Shown piece by piece: positions 40,849-51,558 of a stretch of 64,000 nt of DNA. Under the pieces are notes generated by a model that saw only the letters and a program-made list of their open reading frames with translations, made no database searches and was not told the origin of the DNA. How positions within the stretch are numbered: position 1 is the stretch's first letter; each line of letters starts with the position of its first letter. The DNA is from Psychrobacter immobilis (GTDB lineage Bacteria > Pseudomonadota > Gammaproteobacteria > Pseudomonadales > Moraxellaceae), in assembly GCF_904846285.1 (NCBI RefSeq), contig NZ_CAJHAD010000005.1:62001-126000 (forward strand). The letters run 5' to 3'. The position numbers and the translations under genes are program-made.

Positions 40849-43401
40849 TCAAACAACGGCGCGGCGAGCGTGTAAGATGCCGTGCTGCTGCTCAAGCTTA
40901 GCAAGCAGCTTAGATAAATGTGCAAGCCCTGAAACTTCAATATGAAACTTTAAAAAAGCGATGTTATCATCATTACTCAGCGTTTCAACTTGGCGAATAT
41001 TGACGTTTTCTTTATCAATAATCTGGGTCAAATCACGCAGTAACCCACGTCTATCATACGCTTCTATATGAATATCTACCGGTTGATAACGCCCAGCTTT
41101 AACTGTCCAAGCGGCATCAATTTCACGTGCTGGGTCATTTTCAATCAAGCGTAAATATTCGGGGCAACCACGATTGTGTACGCTGACGCCACGCGATAAG
41201 GTAATGTAGCCGGCGATGGGTTCGCCGTGGACAGGATGGCAGCAGCCTGCTAGGTTAATCTCTATATTATCCAAGCCATCGATATGGATTTTATAAGCAT
41301 CGAGTTTTCCTGCGTCTTTTGCATTAATAGTAGGGGAAAAATCTTCTTCAGGTTTTTCAGGCTCTAGATGCAATTGACGAGAAATATGACTGGTAAGCTG
41401 ATTGAGACCAATATCACCAGTCACCAAACCGACCACGATATCATCGGTATTGTTAACGTTAAAATACTGCGTATAGTCGTTTAAGTCGATACTGTTTGGA
41501 TGCACTGATAAACGCTCAAGCTCTTTACTGAGCATTTGGCGACCTATCTCAATATTTTTATCACGGTCCTGCTTGTTAAACCATTGACGCAGTTTTGAGC
41601 GCGCGCGGTTGGTATGAATATAACCGAGCGAGGCGACCAACCAATCGCGGTTAGGTTCACGCGATGCTTTGGTGATAATTTCAACTTGTTCGCCCGTCTT
41701 TAACTGATAAGTCAGCGGCACATAGCGCTGGTTGACCCGCGCCGCTTGCGCACGGTTACCGACTTGCGTATGTACATAATAGGCAAAATCCAGTACCGTC
41801 GCGCCTTTGGGCAGTTCAGTAATATCCCCATCACGACTAAAAATATAAATACGCTCAAGCTCATCAAAATCAACAAGTTGCTCTTCTTCGTCAAACTCGA
41901 TTTCTTCTAGCTCTTCGCCTGTTAATAATGTTGAGCGCGGTTGATTGCGCGTCTCATTATTGATAGAAAGCAGTTGCCGTAGTGAGCTGATTCTTTGGTT
42001 AAGATAATTGTCCTTTTTATTCTTCAAACCTTCTTTATAATTGACGTGCGCGCACATGCCAAGCTCTGCTTCAAAGTGCATTTCTTGGGTGCGTATCTGA
42101 ACTTCTAGCGATTTATTCTCAGCAATAACCGCTGTATGTAGCGAGCGATAACCGTTAGATTTAGGATTGGTAATATAGTCGTCGAATTGTTCAGGAATGT
42201 AGCGCCATAAACCGTGTACCAAGCCTAAAACGTGATAGCAGTCTGAAGGACTATTGACTAATACGCGCAGCGCGCGAATATCATAAAGCTGATCAAAAGA
42301 TAAACCTTTGAGCTTCATTTTCCGGTAAATGGAATAGATGTGCTTCACGCGTCCTGAAACCTCGCCCTCAATACCAGCTTCGGCTAAGGCTGCATTAAGC
42401 TTATCTTGTACGCGCTGAATATAGGATTCACGTTCGCTACGCTTTTCTGATAGCAATTTGGCGATTTCTTTATAACGCTCAGGCGCAAGATAGCGAAACG
42501 CTAAGTCTTCAAGCTCCCATTTTAATTGGGCAATACCGAGCCTATGAGCCAATGGTGCATAAATAGTCATAACCTCGCGCGCGACTCGATGTTGCCGCTC
42601 TTCACTAGAAAAGGTCAGTTCACGCATTGCAAAGGTACGCTCAGCCAATTTAATCAGCACGACGCGGACATCATTGGTAACGGAGATGAGCATGCTATAA
42701 ATGTTGGATAGCTGGTCACGTTGATTATTGACAAAGTGGTCTTCTAAGCGCTTATTGCTTTCGATAATCTCCGACAGTTTACCCATCGCCAATGTATCTT
42801 TGACTAAGGTTGAGATATCGGCACCGAATTTTTTTTCAATTTCCGCTAAGCTAATAATCGATTTACGGGCGCTACGATAAAGCATCGCTGCGACGAGCGC
42901 ATTTTCATCTTGATACAGGTAGGTTAGGATATCGGTCATCGCAATACCGGTGACATAAGCGCCTGAGCGTTCAGATTCACTGGTATTCATGTGACTGCGG
43001 ATAAACTCGCAAGCGGCGGCAAGATTGGGTACAGATTCTTGACCGATACGCTTGGCGACATTATCAAGCCAAGTAGGCACGTCGATATTTATTTGGTCTA
43101 AATCAATCTCTTCTAGCTCTTTTGCTGAAAGCGCATGCGTATCATCAAGCAGTTGATTGTCTAAATACTCATCTTTGAGGTTGGGGTCATGACTATGATA
43201 AGCATACTGAGCAGAGCGATCAAAGGTAGTGTGTAGCTTATGGGTAGACAGCTGGTATTTGATATCGTGTGGAATTTGGGCATAGCTATTGGCAGACTGA
43301 TGAGAACGCTGACTTGCGACCAGTTGTGCTGCCAATGTTGCGCTATCGGCTTGCGTGGTTTGTCCATCTACCAGAGGTAATCCTTCACGAATTTTTACCA
43401 T
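40849..43401 (-). CDS. relA: GTP pyrophosphokinase RelA
   Basis: RelA makes (p)ppGpp when uncharged tRNA enters the ribosome. It begins MVKIREGLP, typical of RelA. The N-terminal HD region is degenerate: the HD pair is absent in AAMLYRSARK (near 170), so hydrolase activity is not expected and SpoT must be elsewhere. The synthetase motif FDDYITNPKSNGYRSLHTAV lies near 400. The TGS domain (about 515-575), a zinc-finger-like CCHPVHGE box and a C-terminal ACT domain follow. Length 850 residues. AGAGGAG precedes ATG. The rlmD gene lies upstream on the same strand. Confidence 0.93.
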   Translation of the reverse strand: MVKIREGLPLVDGQTTQADSATLAAQLVASQRSHQSANSYAQIPHDIKYQLSTHKLHTTFDRSAQYAYHSHDPNLKDEYLDNQLLDDTHALSAKELEEIDLDQINIDVPTWLDNVAKRIGQESVPNLAAACEFIRSHMNTSESERSGAYVTGIAMTDILTYLYQDENALVAAMLYRSARKSIISLAEIEKKFGADISTLVKDTLAMGKLSEIIESNKRLEDHFVNNQRDQLSNIYSMLISVTNDVRVVLIKLAERTFAMRELTFSSEERQHRVAREVMTIYAPLAHRLGIAQLKWELEDLAFRYLAPERYKEIAKLLSEKRSERESYIQRVQDKLNAALAEAGIEGEVSGRVKHIYSIYRKMKLKGLSFDQLYDIRALRVLVNSPSDCYHVLGLVHGLWRYIPEQFDDYITNPKSNGYRSLHTAVIAENKSLEVQIRTQEMHFEAELGMCAHVNYKEGLKNKKDNYLNQRISSLRQLLSINNETRNQPRSTLLTGEELEEIEFDEEEQLVDFDELERIYIFSRDGDITELPKGATVLDFAYYVHTQVGNRAQAARVNQRYVPLTYQLKTGEQVEIITKASREPNRDWLVASLGYIHTNRARSKLRQWFNKQDRDKNIEIGRQMLSKELERLSVHPNSIDLNDYTQYFNVNNTDDIVVGLVTGDIGLNQLTSHISRQLHLEPEKPEEDFSPTINAKDAGKLDAYKIHIDGLDNIEINLAGCCHPVHGEPIAGYITLSRGVSVHNRGCPEYLRLIENDPAREIDAAWTVKAGRYQPVDIHIEAYDRRGLLRDLTQIIDKENVNIRQVETLSNDDNIAFLKFHIEVSGLAHLSKLLAKLEQQHGILHARRAVV

Positions 43402-43844
43402 AGCCCACTCCTCTTAGCTATTCAGAATTGATTAAAAGCATAGTTACTTAGAAAGATATATAGTTAGAAAAATATAAATTTTCGATAAGTAAGCGGTTAG
43501 CTATAAATCAATTCAGCCGCTAAAAAATCCTTTTTTAGCAGCTATAAAATGATAGAGATAAATAATATATAAAGCGATGAGTAAGGCTACTCATCATATC
43601 TTGATTAAGAAAGCTTCAGTATATTGGTTATTATTATCTCATTTTAAAATGACAAATCAAGCAAGGCTCTGTAATGATCGTGTCGGTTTCGATAACAGAA
43701 CGCCTTATTAACCTTATCGCTTAATCCGTTTTTACATAAAGCAATGCGGTTAAAAATGAGCGTTAGGATTCTTGCAAATGTTATGCTAAAAAATGTCATA
43801 TTCAAAAAAACCATGCGTTAATATTGGTATTATTAAAACTAATA
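43402..43844 (-). other. gene-free spacer between rlmD and relA with a hairpin
   Basis: GCTAAAAAA at 43519-43527 pairs with TTTTTTAGC at 43531-43539 around a 3-nt loop, with outer GC pairs, giving a terminator-like stem at 43516-43542. It is 300 bases past rlmD and 110 before relA, so it may end rlmD transcripts or attenuate relA. No gene is seen. Confidence 0.55.
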
Positions 43845-45386
43845 TTAAGCTGGGATTTTCTCAAAACGCGCGATTGACTCGACGTGACCTGTATGACAGA
43901 ACATATCCATCACGCCCGCATGCGTTAAGCGATAACCTTGTTCTAACAAGGCTTTGGTATCACGCGCAAGGGTAGCAGGGTTACAGGATACATAAACAAT
44001 GCGTTCGGCATTAAACTTCGGCAGATACTGCATAATTTCCCATGCGCCTGAACGCGGTGGGTCAATCAATAACGCATCAAAGCCTTGATTCGCCCAAGGT
44101 TTATCAGTGCAATCTTGGGTTAAATCTTGGCTATAAAACTCCGTATTATTAATGCCATTGCGACGCGCATTATCGGCAGCACGGGCAGTCATGGCTTCAC
44201 TGCCTTCAACGCCAACCACTGAGCCAGTTTCGCCAACTAAACGTGCTAGTGGTAAGCTGAAGTTGCCCAAACCACTGAATAAATCTAGCACGCGCTCGCC
44301 TGCTTTTAAGTCTAGTAAGTCGCAAGCAAGTTTGGTCATTTGACGATTGACCGATAAATTGACCTGAGTAAAGTCCGTTGGGATGAATTCAAACGTCAAA
44401 TCATACTCTGGCAATTGATAATATAAGCGCCCAAACTGTTCACTCATGTCATCATGCTCAGTCAAGGCAATACGCTGAATGCTATCGGCGCCTTTTGACT
44501 GTAAATATAACTGCCAATTGCGTGCCGCAAAGAACGTTTTTAATTTCTCGATATCCGCATCTGATAATGGCGCTAAATTACGCACAATAAGCGCAACAGG
44601 CTGATTGCCATCAGGCAGCTCTGGCATCGCTTCACCCATAGCGAGTTCAAGCTGGGCAATCTTGTCACGACTCTCGAGCGTGCTAATAAGTGCTTTTAAA
44701 TTTTCAATCTCAAAACCAATACGCGGATCTAAGATATGACACTCATTTAACTCCGCTAAAAAGTTACTTGAGCGCTCACGGAAACCAACCAAGGCGGTTT
44801 CTTTTTTGGCGACATAACGGACACCCAATCTTGCTTTGGTACGGTAACCTAAGCGATCGCCAACCACTGGCGCGAGCCAATGATCCGGCTCGACATTGGC
44901 TTGATGGATAAGCATTTCAGCAAGCACAGATTGCTTAAAGTTGATTTGACCGTCTGGCTGCCAATGTTGCAGATTACAGCCACCGCAAACGCCAAAATGC
45001 GGGCAGGGCGGTACCACGCGCTCAGGGTTTGGATTGGCAGTAATACTTACGGCATCACCTTCTTCAAAACTGGTGCGACTATTGGTAATTTTGACTAAGG
45101 CGCTTTCGCCCGGTAGCGCAAAGCTGACAAAAATCTTTTTGCCATGTTTGTCTTCGATATGACCGTCTGCTTCACCAAAGCCATTGCCATATACTGCAAC
45201 GCCGCGACCATCATGTGACAGGCCATCGATATTAAAAGGTAGCGGCTCGGCATCCTTTAAACGGCGACGGGTTTTTGATGAGGGCTTAGATTTTTTTTTG
45301 CTTGGCGGGATAGTGATGGTCTGAGTCTCGTTAGGCTGTTGGTTGGCGTTTAAATTGATAGAATCTTTTGAGTCGGTGGGCTGCAT
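43845..45386 (-). CDS. rlmD: 23S rRNA (uracil-1939-C5)-methyltransferase RlmD
   Basis: RlmD (RumA) methylates U1939 of 23S rRNA using S-adenosylmethionine. An N-terminal TRAM domain (about 50-110) follows a basic [15 protein letters not shown] tail. The 4Fe-4S ligands are in [15 protein letters not shown] (near 150-165) plus a later Cys. The methyltransferase motifs are [14 protein letters not shown] (near 370), DPPRSGAWE and the nucleophile in [12 protein letters not shown]. Length 513 residues is a little long because of the tail. It lies between the exonuclease gene and relA, a conserved neighbourhood. Confidence 0.94.
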   Translation of the reverse strand: MQPTDSKDSINLNANQQPNETQTITIPPSKKKSKPSSKTRRRLKDAEPLPFNIDGLSHDGRGVAVYGNGFGEADGHIEDKHGKKIFVSFALPGESALVKITNSRTSFEEGDAVSITANPNPERVVPPCPHFGVCGGCNLQHWQPDGQINFKQSVLAEMLIHQANVEPDHWLAPVVGDRLGYRTKARLGVRYVAKKETALVGFRERSSNFLAELNECHILDPRIGFEIENLKALISTLESRDKIAQLELAMGEAMPELPDGNQPVALIVRNLAPLSDADIEKLKTFFAARNWQLYLQSKGADSIQRIALTEHDDMSEQFGRLYYQLPEYDLTFEFIPTDFTQVNLSVNRQMTKLACDLLDLKAGERVLDLFSGLGNFSLPLARLVGETGSVVGVEGSEAMTARAADNARRNGINNTEFYSQDLTQDCTDKPWANQGFDALLIDPPRSGAWEIMQYLPKFNAERIVYVSCNPATLARDTKALLEQGYRLTHAGVMDMFCHTGHVESIARFEKIPA

Positions 45387-45531
45387 AAACCTGCCTTAAT
45401 AATAAATAGTAAGTAATAAATGATAAATAACGATAAATGAGGGCGAGACGTTAGTTGTTAAAACGTCATCTTTATAAAGACGTTTTTATGAAAAAGCTTT
45501 TATAAAGACAGCCGTTAGATAAAAATGTCTG

Positions 45532-46356
45532 CTATGGTGCAGGCGCAGATGACCAATCGGCAATAAATTCATGATGGCGTGGACTGCCATCTGCTTGGGT
45601 ATATTGTGCCAAATAATCACGGCTTTGCTGCTGCCACGCATCAAAATCTGGCGAGGATAATTGACCAGTCAAACGCAACCAGCGCAGATATATCAGCCAG
45701 GTATTCATCACATCTGATTCGCAATATATCGATAGCGTTTGCCAATCGCCATTGCTGACCAGCTCACCGACCATGCTGCCATCGACATCGGTTTTGCCGG
45801 GCAAGCCATAAAGACTAGCGACGACATCCATAGCTTCGCGGCGGCTGGCACCGTATTGGCTAAATCTGTCCATCAAATCAAGATGGCGACTGTGGAAACG
45901 ATTGACATAGTTATCAAAGCGCATGTTTTTGATACGTTCGCCTTCTTCAAATAACCACGGCGCTGATAAGTCATACTGCATCGCGCGATAAATAAGCACG
46001 GGGATATCAAAGCCTGAACCGTTCCAGCTAATCAGCTGTGGCAGCTTTTCAAGATCACTAAAGGCGCGAAAAAATTTGCTAAGTATTTCTTTTTCGCTAA
46101 ACTTATCGGCAGTCAGAGAAAATAAAGAAAATTTACCGTCTTTAATATAAAGCGCAGAAATACAGACAATGCGCTGCAATGGCAAACGCATAAAATCGTG
46201 CCCTGCTTCTTGGAGTCGCAGCGCCGTCAATGCGCTTAAGGCATCGGCATCGTTTAGCTCAGCCAATTGCGGATAAATGCGGCGGGCAGCATCGGTATCG
46301 GCAACCGTCTCAATATCAAAGACCAATAGAGGTTTGGACGAAAGGGCGTTTGACAT
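45532..46356 (-). CDS. PolB-like 3'-5' exonuclease
   Basis: The 274-residue protein is a DnaQ-superfamily exonuclease of the kind related to PolB (PF10108). The exo I motif is VFDIETVAD (residues 12-20). Exo II sits in ISWNGSGFDIPVLIYRA (near 108). The final acidic motif is in CESDVMNTWLIYLRW (near 212). It is predicted to degrade single-stranded DNA; the role in this neighbourhood of cysM, rlmD and relA is not known. AGGTAAG precedes ATG. Confidence 0.88.
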   Translation of the reverse strand: MSNALSSKPLLVFDIETVADTDAARRIYPQLAELNDADALSALTALRLQEAGHDFMRLPLQRIVCISALYIKDGKFSLFSLTADKFSEKEILSKFFRAFSDLEKLPQLISWNGSGFDIPVLIYRAMQYDLSAPWLFEEGERIKNMRFDNYVNRFHSRHLDLMDRFSQYGASRREAMDVVASLYGLPGKTDVDGSMVGELVSNGDWQTLSIYCESDVMNTWLIYLRWLRLTGQLSSPDFDAWQQQSRDYLAQYTQADGSPRHHEFIADWSSAPAP

Positions 46357-46478
46357 AAATAATCTTACCTAGCTATTGGCTTTGAATGATGATTGGTAAA
46401 CTTATAATTGCTGAGCTTAAGATTTATGAGCTTATGCTACTGCATTGAGCGTATTTCTTACTTTCTACTGCCTACTTT

Positions 46479-47435
46479 TTATTGTGCACAGTCTAGACTG
46501 TCGTCAACATTATATAAGCCCGTCGATAAATAACGATCACCGCGATCACAAACGATAAAGGCAATAACTGCATCTGGATTTTCTTTTGCGACTTCGGTGG
46601 CTGCCCATGCCGCTGCGCCTGATGACACACCAGCAAAAATGCCTTCGGTTTTGGCCAATTTACGCATATAAACCTCAGCAACACGTTGATCAACATCCAT
46701 AATATCGTCAACCAAAGCTGCTTCAAAAATACCCGGCATATAGGCGGCAGGCCAGCGGCGAATACCAGCAATAGACGCTTCTTCGTCAGGTTGCAAACCG
46801 ATGATTTTGACCTCAGGATTTTGCTCTTTAAGGTATTGCGCGACGCCTGTAATAGTACCTGTGGTGCCCATAGAGCTAATAAAGTGGGTGATTTTACCGT
46901 CCGTTTGCGCCCAAAGCTCAGGACCAGTGGTCAAATAATGCGCTTGTTTATTATCAGGGTTATTAAACTGATCGAGAACAATACCTTTACCGTCCGTTTG
47001 CATTTGCAGTGCCATATCACGCGCCGCTTCTATACCTTCGTCTACTTCGATAAGCGTGGCGCCATAAGCTGCCATCGCGTCTTTACGCTCTTGGGTCGAA
47101 TTGGTTGGCATAAATAAAGTGATTGGATAACCGCGCATCGCCGCCACCATGGCCAAAGCAATGCCCGTATTGCCGCTGGTCGCTTCAATCAACATATCGC
47201 CCGGTTTAATATCACCGCGCAGCTCAGCCTGATAAATCATATTAAAGGCAGGACGGTCTTTTACCGAACCGGCAGGATTATTGCCTTCAAGCTTGGCGAG
47301 TAATACCGCGCCATTAGCAATCTGCTCTTGCTCAGGCAGGCGGTTTAACTTGACCAAGGGCGTCTTACCCACGCAATCGGCAAGGTCAGTGATTTGCGTA
47401 ATAAAATTGGCGTTTGACTGGGCCGTAGCGGACAT
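46479..47435 (-). CDS. cysM: cysteine synthase B (O-acetylserine sulfhydrylase)
   Basis: CysM makes cysteine from O-acetylserine with sulfide or thiosulfate. The PLP lysine is in NNPAGSVKDRPAF (near residue 58), the substrate loop ATSGNTGIALA (near 84) and the phosphate-binding SSMGTTGTITG (near 187). It is 318 residues long. AAGGATA precedes ATG. It is divergent from the gacS-type kinase gene, with three tandem 17-base repeats 30-80 bases upstream of its start. Confidence 0.93.
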   Translation of the reverse strand: MSATAQSNANFITQITDLADCVGKTPLVKLNRLPEQEQIANGAVLLAKLEGNNPAGSVKDRPAFNMIYQAELRGDIKPGDMLIEATSGNTGIALAMVAAMRGYPITLFMPTNSTQERKDAMAAYGATLIEVDEGIEAARDMALQMQTDGKGIVLDQFNNPDNKQAHYLTTGPELWAQTDGKITHFISSMGTTGTITGVAQYLKEQNPEVKIIGLQPDEEASIAGIRRWPAAYMPGIFEAALVDDIMDVDQRVAEVYMRKLAKTEGIFAGVSSGAAAWAATEVAKENPDAVIAFIVCDRGDRYLSTGLYNVDDSLDCAQ

Positions 47436-47464
47436 AAGGTATCCTTATTAATGATTAAGTTTTT

Positions 47465-47515
47465 AATTGGCACTGTTTATGAATTGGTACTGTTCATTAA
47501 TTGACGCTGTTTAAA
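47465..47515. repeat. three imperfect 17-bp direct repeats upstream of cysM
   Basis: Units start at 47465, 47482 and 47499. Each begins AATTG and contains a variant of GNACTGTT (GGCACTGTT, GGTACTGTT, GACGCTGTT). They lie in the cysM-gacS divergent spacer. The position fits a regulator-binding array, perhaps for the sulfur regulator, but no known consensus is matched. Confidence 0.75.
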
Positions 47516-47909
47516 TGATAGTTACTAAGACATTATCAATAATAGGTCAGTACTTTATAACTGTTGGATGTTTATCGTGGTCAATAAAAATTTGCGTCAT
47601 TATATCATTTTGTTTTCGGCTGCGCTTAATGCATAAATTTTTATTGAGGATAGGCAGTTTGTTTATACTTATAAAAAAATATTAAGAACTGACTACTTAG
47701 CAATAGGCTAATAGCTTTGGAACAATGAACGTGCATTAGTAAGGGAAGCAGTAAAAGTTTGCCAATGAATGGTTAACCGTCTTCACTAGAATCCTGCTAA
47801 GATAATCTCAATCTATCAACGATGGCTTGCCTTTAGTGATTAGTAAGTAATGAGCACCTAACCGCACCAATAATATTTATCACCAATATCAGTGGAGAGT
47901 AAACCCAGC
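47516..47909 (+). other. divergent promoter spacer before the gacS-type gene
   Basis: AT-rich DNA, with no further gene or strong repeat. It must carry the promoter of the hybrid kinase, which I cannot locate. GGAGAG near the end serves the ATG at 47910. Confidence 0.45.
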
Positions 47910-50900
47910 ATGGCTTACAAAAAACGTTTTGATACCAGTAGTGCTTATGGTCAGCTGATTATATTGGTGTTTTTGCCGATTTGTTTATTGGCAGCGGTCG
48001 GTGGCATGTTGGTGTTTTATGAAACCATGCGTGCTAGCAATTCAGAGCAAGAAGCGTTAGCAGAGGCGGTGCTGATTCGTTACACGCCAACGATTGCGGA
48101 GCTGGTTCCGGAGCTATTGGTAGAGAAAGAGAAGCAGCAAGCAGAAAATAGCAATAGTAAAAGCAAGACAAATACTAAGTCGCAAGCGGCGATAGAAACC
48201 CTGGAAAGTATTCAAGATAGGCTAGGGCGCATGCAGTCGGAGCAGCATGTCCAGCGTATTGCCATTATTAATCAGGATAATAAATTGCTAGCAAGCGTCG
48301 GTTATGGCATCGATGAAACTTGGCCACTGATAGAATCGTCAGAGCGTTTTTTATCGCAAAAATCAACGCCCATTGGCACAGCTTACGGCAGTAGCTTGGG
48401 TGAGTTTGATGGGCAGCAATTGTGGCTCATGATCGATATGGATAACGAGCCGCTTTATATCGCCCGTTATCGTATTGCAATGGCGCTGGCGATTACTGGC
48501 TTATTTACGATTTTAATTTTGTTATTAAGCTTAAATATCTATTCAAAACGTTGGATTGCGCCAATTTACGAGCTGCGCCTACAATTACAACGTACCCATG
48601 TCGACAATCTTTATCAGCCTATTCCAGTTGAATCAAATGGTGAGCTGAATTTATTACAGCAAGATTTGGTCAAGACCTTACGTCGTCTACATGTAAGCTT
48701 CCAAGATTTGAAAGACCATGCCGAGCAAACCGAAGATGATTTGCGCTTGGCATTTGATGAGATGGAAATGCAAAACATTTCTATCCGTAATGCCCGTGAT
48801 GCCGCAATCTCAACCAGCCAAGCAAAATCGGCGTTTTTGGCCAATATCAGTCATGAATTGCGTACACCCTTAAACAGTATCGATGGCTTTATTAATTTAC
48901 TCGCGCGTCACGGTGAGCTTAATCCTGAACAAGACTTGTACGTACAAACTATTCGTAAATCGTCGGCGCATCTATTAGCGTTAGTCAACGACGTATTAGA
49001 TTTTTCCAAGATTGAAGCAGGCAAGCTAGTACTTGATCGTCACGAGTTCGACCTTTATGACACTATCTATGACGTGGTCGATATGCTATCGCCGGTTTCG
49101 GCAGAAAAAGGTCTGCGCATGGCAGTGCTGTTTTATAACGATGTGCCGATGCGCATCAACGGCGATGCTTTGCGCCTTAAACAAGTACTGACCAATATCG
49201 TTGGTAATGCCATTAAATTCACCGATAGCGGGGACGTGGTCGTACGCGTCAGCTTGGATGATCATCGTGATAATTATTTGATGATTAGCGTGCAAGATAG
49301 CGGTAAAGGGATTTCATTATCTGACCAAAAAATGCTTTTTCAAAGCTTTAGCCAAGGCGATCCATCGATTACGCGTCAATACGGTGGTACTGGTTTGGGT
49401 CTGGTCATCTCAAAGCAATTGACGCGGCTGATGGGCGGCGATATTGGCTTTTATGACAATGTGCAAGAAAATATCTCTAATCAGGGAGCGACGTTTTGGT
49501 TTCGGATGCCAGCGCATGTCGATGTCTTAGAAGCGGCGACTGGACAAACGATTGAGTTGCCAGTACTTGCGCCGCTTGCCAGCGATACGGACGAGTTTAA
49601 TGTGCTGGTTTGGATTAATCATCCTGCCTCGATACAAGTGCTTAAAGCCAGCTTGCAACATTTACCGATTACCCTGACCCAAGCGAACTCTTTACCGGGC
49701 GTACTCGAGTCGCTCAAAGAGCGCGGCAACTATTGGGATTGGGTCATCGTTGATGATGATACGCAAGACGATATGATGGCGCTACTCAAACAGATTCGCC
49801 TGCATTATCAGGGTAAGCTGGCGGTATTTGGCTACCAAGTTGCCGCCGACCAAGCGCTACTCAATCGTTATCATGCCAATATTTTGTATGAGCCATTGGA
49901 TAAAAGGCAGCTCTATGCGATGCTTGATACGCAAAAGCGCAGCGCTCCAAGTGGCGTTCAAGAGCCGCGCTGGAAGGGCGTTACCGTCTTAGCCGTCGAC
50001 GATCATCTGCCAAACTTACTGGTGCTTGATGCGCTATTAAGTGAGCTTGGTATCCATGTGATTACCGCCAGTAGTGGTTTTGATGCGATAGAAATCATCA
50101 GTAAACAGCAAACCAAACATATCAAAACTGCTAAAACTGAAAAACAAAGTCTGTCGAAAAAGACCCAAATATCTAAAGCCGAAGCCCGCGATGATGTGAG
50201 TAAATCGGCGGTTGGCTCATTACATCTTGACGATGCTACGACAGATGATAAAAGCAATGCGGCGGACAAAAATAGCATCGATTTGATATTTATGGATATT
50301 CAAATGCCGCGTATGTCAGGGCATGAAGCAGCGCGCCAAATCCGTAATATCGAAACCCCTGATAATCATATTCCGATTATTGCCTTGACCGCTCATGGCC
50401 TAGCTGATGAGCGCGATAAGTTGATTGCGAGCGGCATCAATGATTATGTGGGTAAACCTATTAGCCAGCCACAATTATTGCAAGTGCTACAAAAATGGCT
50501 TGGTCGTACCACTTCAGTACCGCCATTGAATGCCCTTGCTAATGATGATTTACACGCTGAAAATTCGTCTAGCTCGGATTTACCAAGTTCTAATTTCAAT
50601 CATTCATTAACGCAAGACTCTTTAGCGGCGTATACAGATCTGACAGCGCCGACTTATCCGATGGTTAAAGGAAATAAGGGTAATCGAGGTGCTGAAGCGA
50701 TGAGTCTGGCAAAAATTACCCGACCTTTATCGCTGAAGAAAATCCGTGATGACTACTTGCGTGATAGTCAGCCGCGTGAAGATTATAGACGCGAGACACC
50801 GCGTGAAACCCAACCACGCTATGAGAATTTGCGCTATCAAGAGCAGGGTCAAGCACGATTAATTTATCCGCCCTATCAAATGATAGATAGTGCTAAAGAT

Positions 50901-51374
50901 GAGCAAATTATAGAAACAACGCAAGGGCAAAGTAATACGAACTTGGGCGCAAACTCTCTTAATACTTTGGAGATTTTAAATTGGCAAGATGCCTTGACGC
51001 GTTCAGCCAATAAACCCGATTTAGCTGCCAAGCTGATTATTATGATGCTCGATACTATCAATGATGAAAAGCAAGCATTGATGCAAGCATGGGAGAGCCG
51101 CAACCGCAGTGCGCTTGCGCAAATTGCCCATCGTATCTTAGGTGGCAGTCGCTATACCGGCGTGCCGCAATTACGTCAGGCCAGCCAAGATTTAGAGGAT
51201 AAATGCTTATTAAATATCCAACATACCACGCCCGCCCAATTTGCGATGCTTGAGCCTTATTTTAACGCGCTATTGACCGCGTTAAATAACTTACAAACAC
51301 TGGATTTATCGGCTTATCCGCAGCTTAATTATCACCGCCTAAGTGAAAATGATATGACGTGGAAAATGATTTAG
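47910..51374 (+). CDS. GacS/BarA-type hybrid sensor histidine kinase
   Basis: This tripartite kinase normally phosphorylates the GacA/UvrY regulator, which controls small RNAs and CsrA. Membrane segments at about 15-37 and 188-210 flank a periplasmic domain. A HAMP region follows, then HisKA with His315 (SHELRTP) and an ATPase domain (GGTGLGLVISK). A first receiver (about 560-680) has lost the usual acidic motif. A second receiver has D796 in FMDIQMPRM. A C-terminal Hpt carries His1074 (AHRILGG). A 55-residue Lys/Ser-rich insertion lies inside the second receiver. The ATG is preferred to a GTG six codons upstream. The gacA partner is not here. Confidence 0.9.
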   Translation: MAYKKRFDTSSAYGQLIILVFLPICLLAAVGGMLVFYETMRASNSEQEALAEAVLIRYTPTIAELVPELLVEKEKQQAENSNSKSKTNTKSQAAIETLESIQDRLGRMQSEQHVQRIAIINQDNKLLASVGYGIDETWPLIESSERFLSQKSTPIGTAYGSSLGEFDGQQLWLMIDMDNEPLYIARYRIAMALAITGLFTILILLLSLNIYSKRWIAPIYELRLQLQRTHVDNLYQPIPVESNGELNLLQQDLVKTLRRLHVSFQDLKDHAEQTEDDLRLAFDEMEMQNISIRNARDAAISTSQAKSAFLANISHELRTPLNSIDGFINLLARHGELNPEQDLYVQTIRKSSAHLLALVNDVLDFSKIEAGKLVLDRHEFDLYDTIYDVVDMLSPVSAEKGLRMAVLFYNDVPMRINGDALRLKQVLTNIVGNAIKFTDSGDVVVRVSLDDHRDNYLMISVQDSGKGISLSDQKMLFQSFSQGDPSITRQYGGTGLGLVISKQLTRLMGGDIGFYDNVQENISNQGATFWFRMPAHVDVLEAATGQTIELPVLAPLASDTDEFNVLVWINHPASIQVLKASLQHLPITLTQANSLPGVLESLKERGNYWDWVIVDDDTQDDMMALLKQIRLHYQGKLAVFGYQVAADQALLNRYHANILYEPLDKRQLYAMLDTQKRSAPSGVQEPRWKGVTVLAVDDHLPNLLVLDALLSELGIHVITASSGFDAIEIISKQQTKHIKTAKTEKQSLSKKTQISKAEARDDVSKSAVGSLHLDDATTDDKSNAADKNSIDLIFMDIQMPRMSGHEAARQIRNIETPDNHIPIIALTAHGLADERDKLIASGINDYVGKPISQPQLLQVLQKWLGRTTSVPPLNALANDDLHAENSSSSDLPSSNFNHSLTQDSLAAYTDLTAPTYPMVKGNKGNRGAEAMSLAKITRPLSLKKIRDDYLRDSQPREDYRRETPRETQPRYENLRYQEQGQARLIYPPYQMIDSAKDEQIIETTQGQSNTNLGANSLNTLEILNWQDALTRSANKPDLAAKLIIMMLDTINDEKQALMQAWESRNRSALAQIAHRILGGSRYTGVPQLRQASQDLEDKCLLNIQHTTPAQFAMLEPYFNALLTALNNLQTLDLSAYPQLNYHRLSENDMTWKMI

Positions 51375-51558
51375 GACAGTTGGTTTTATAGTTAATTTAC
51401 TTTAAAACCGATACAGTACTTAGACAGAGATTAAAGAGTGCGAACGGTAAACGATACCCTAGCAGTCAGTTATTGATAAGGAAGGGTTCGTGCAAGGCTG
51501 TTAATATTAATCTGAGCACCAACCATGACAGTTGTTTTATTTATTATTAAGGATGATT

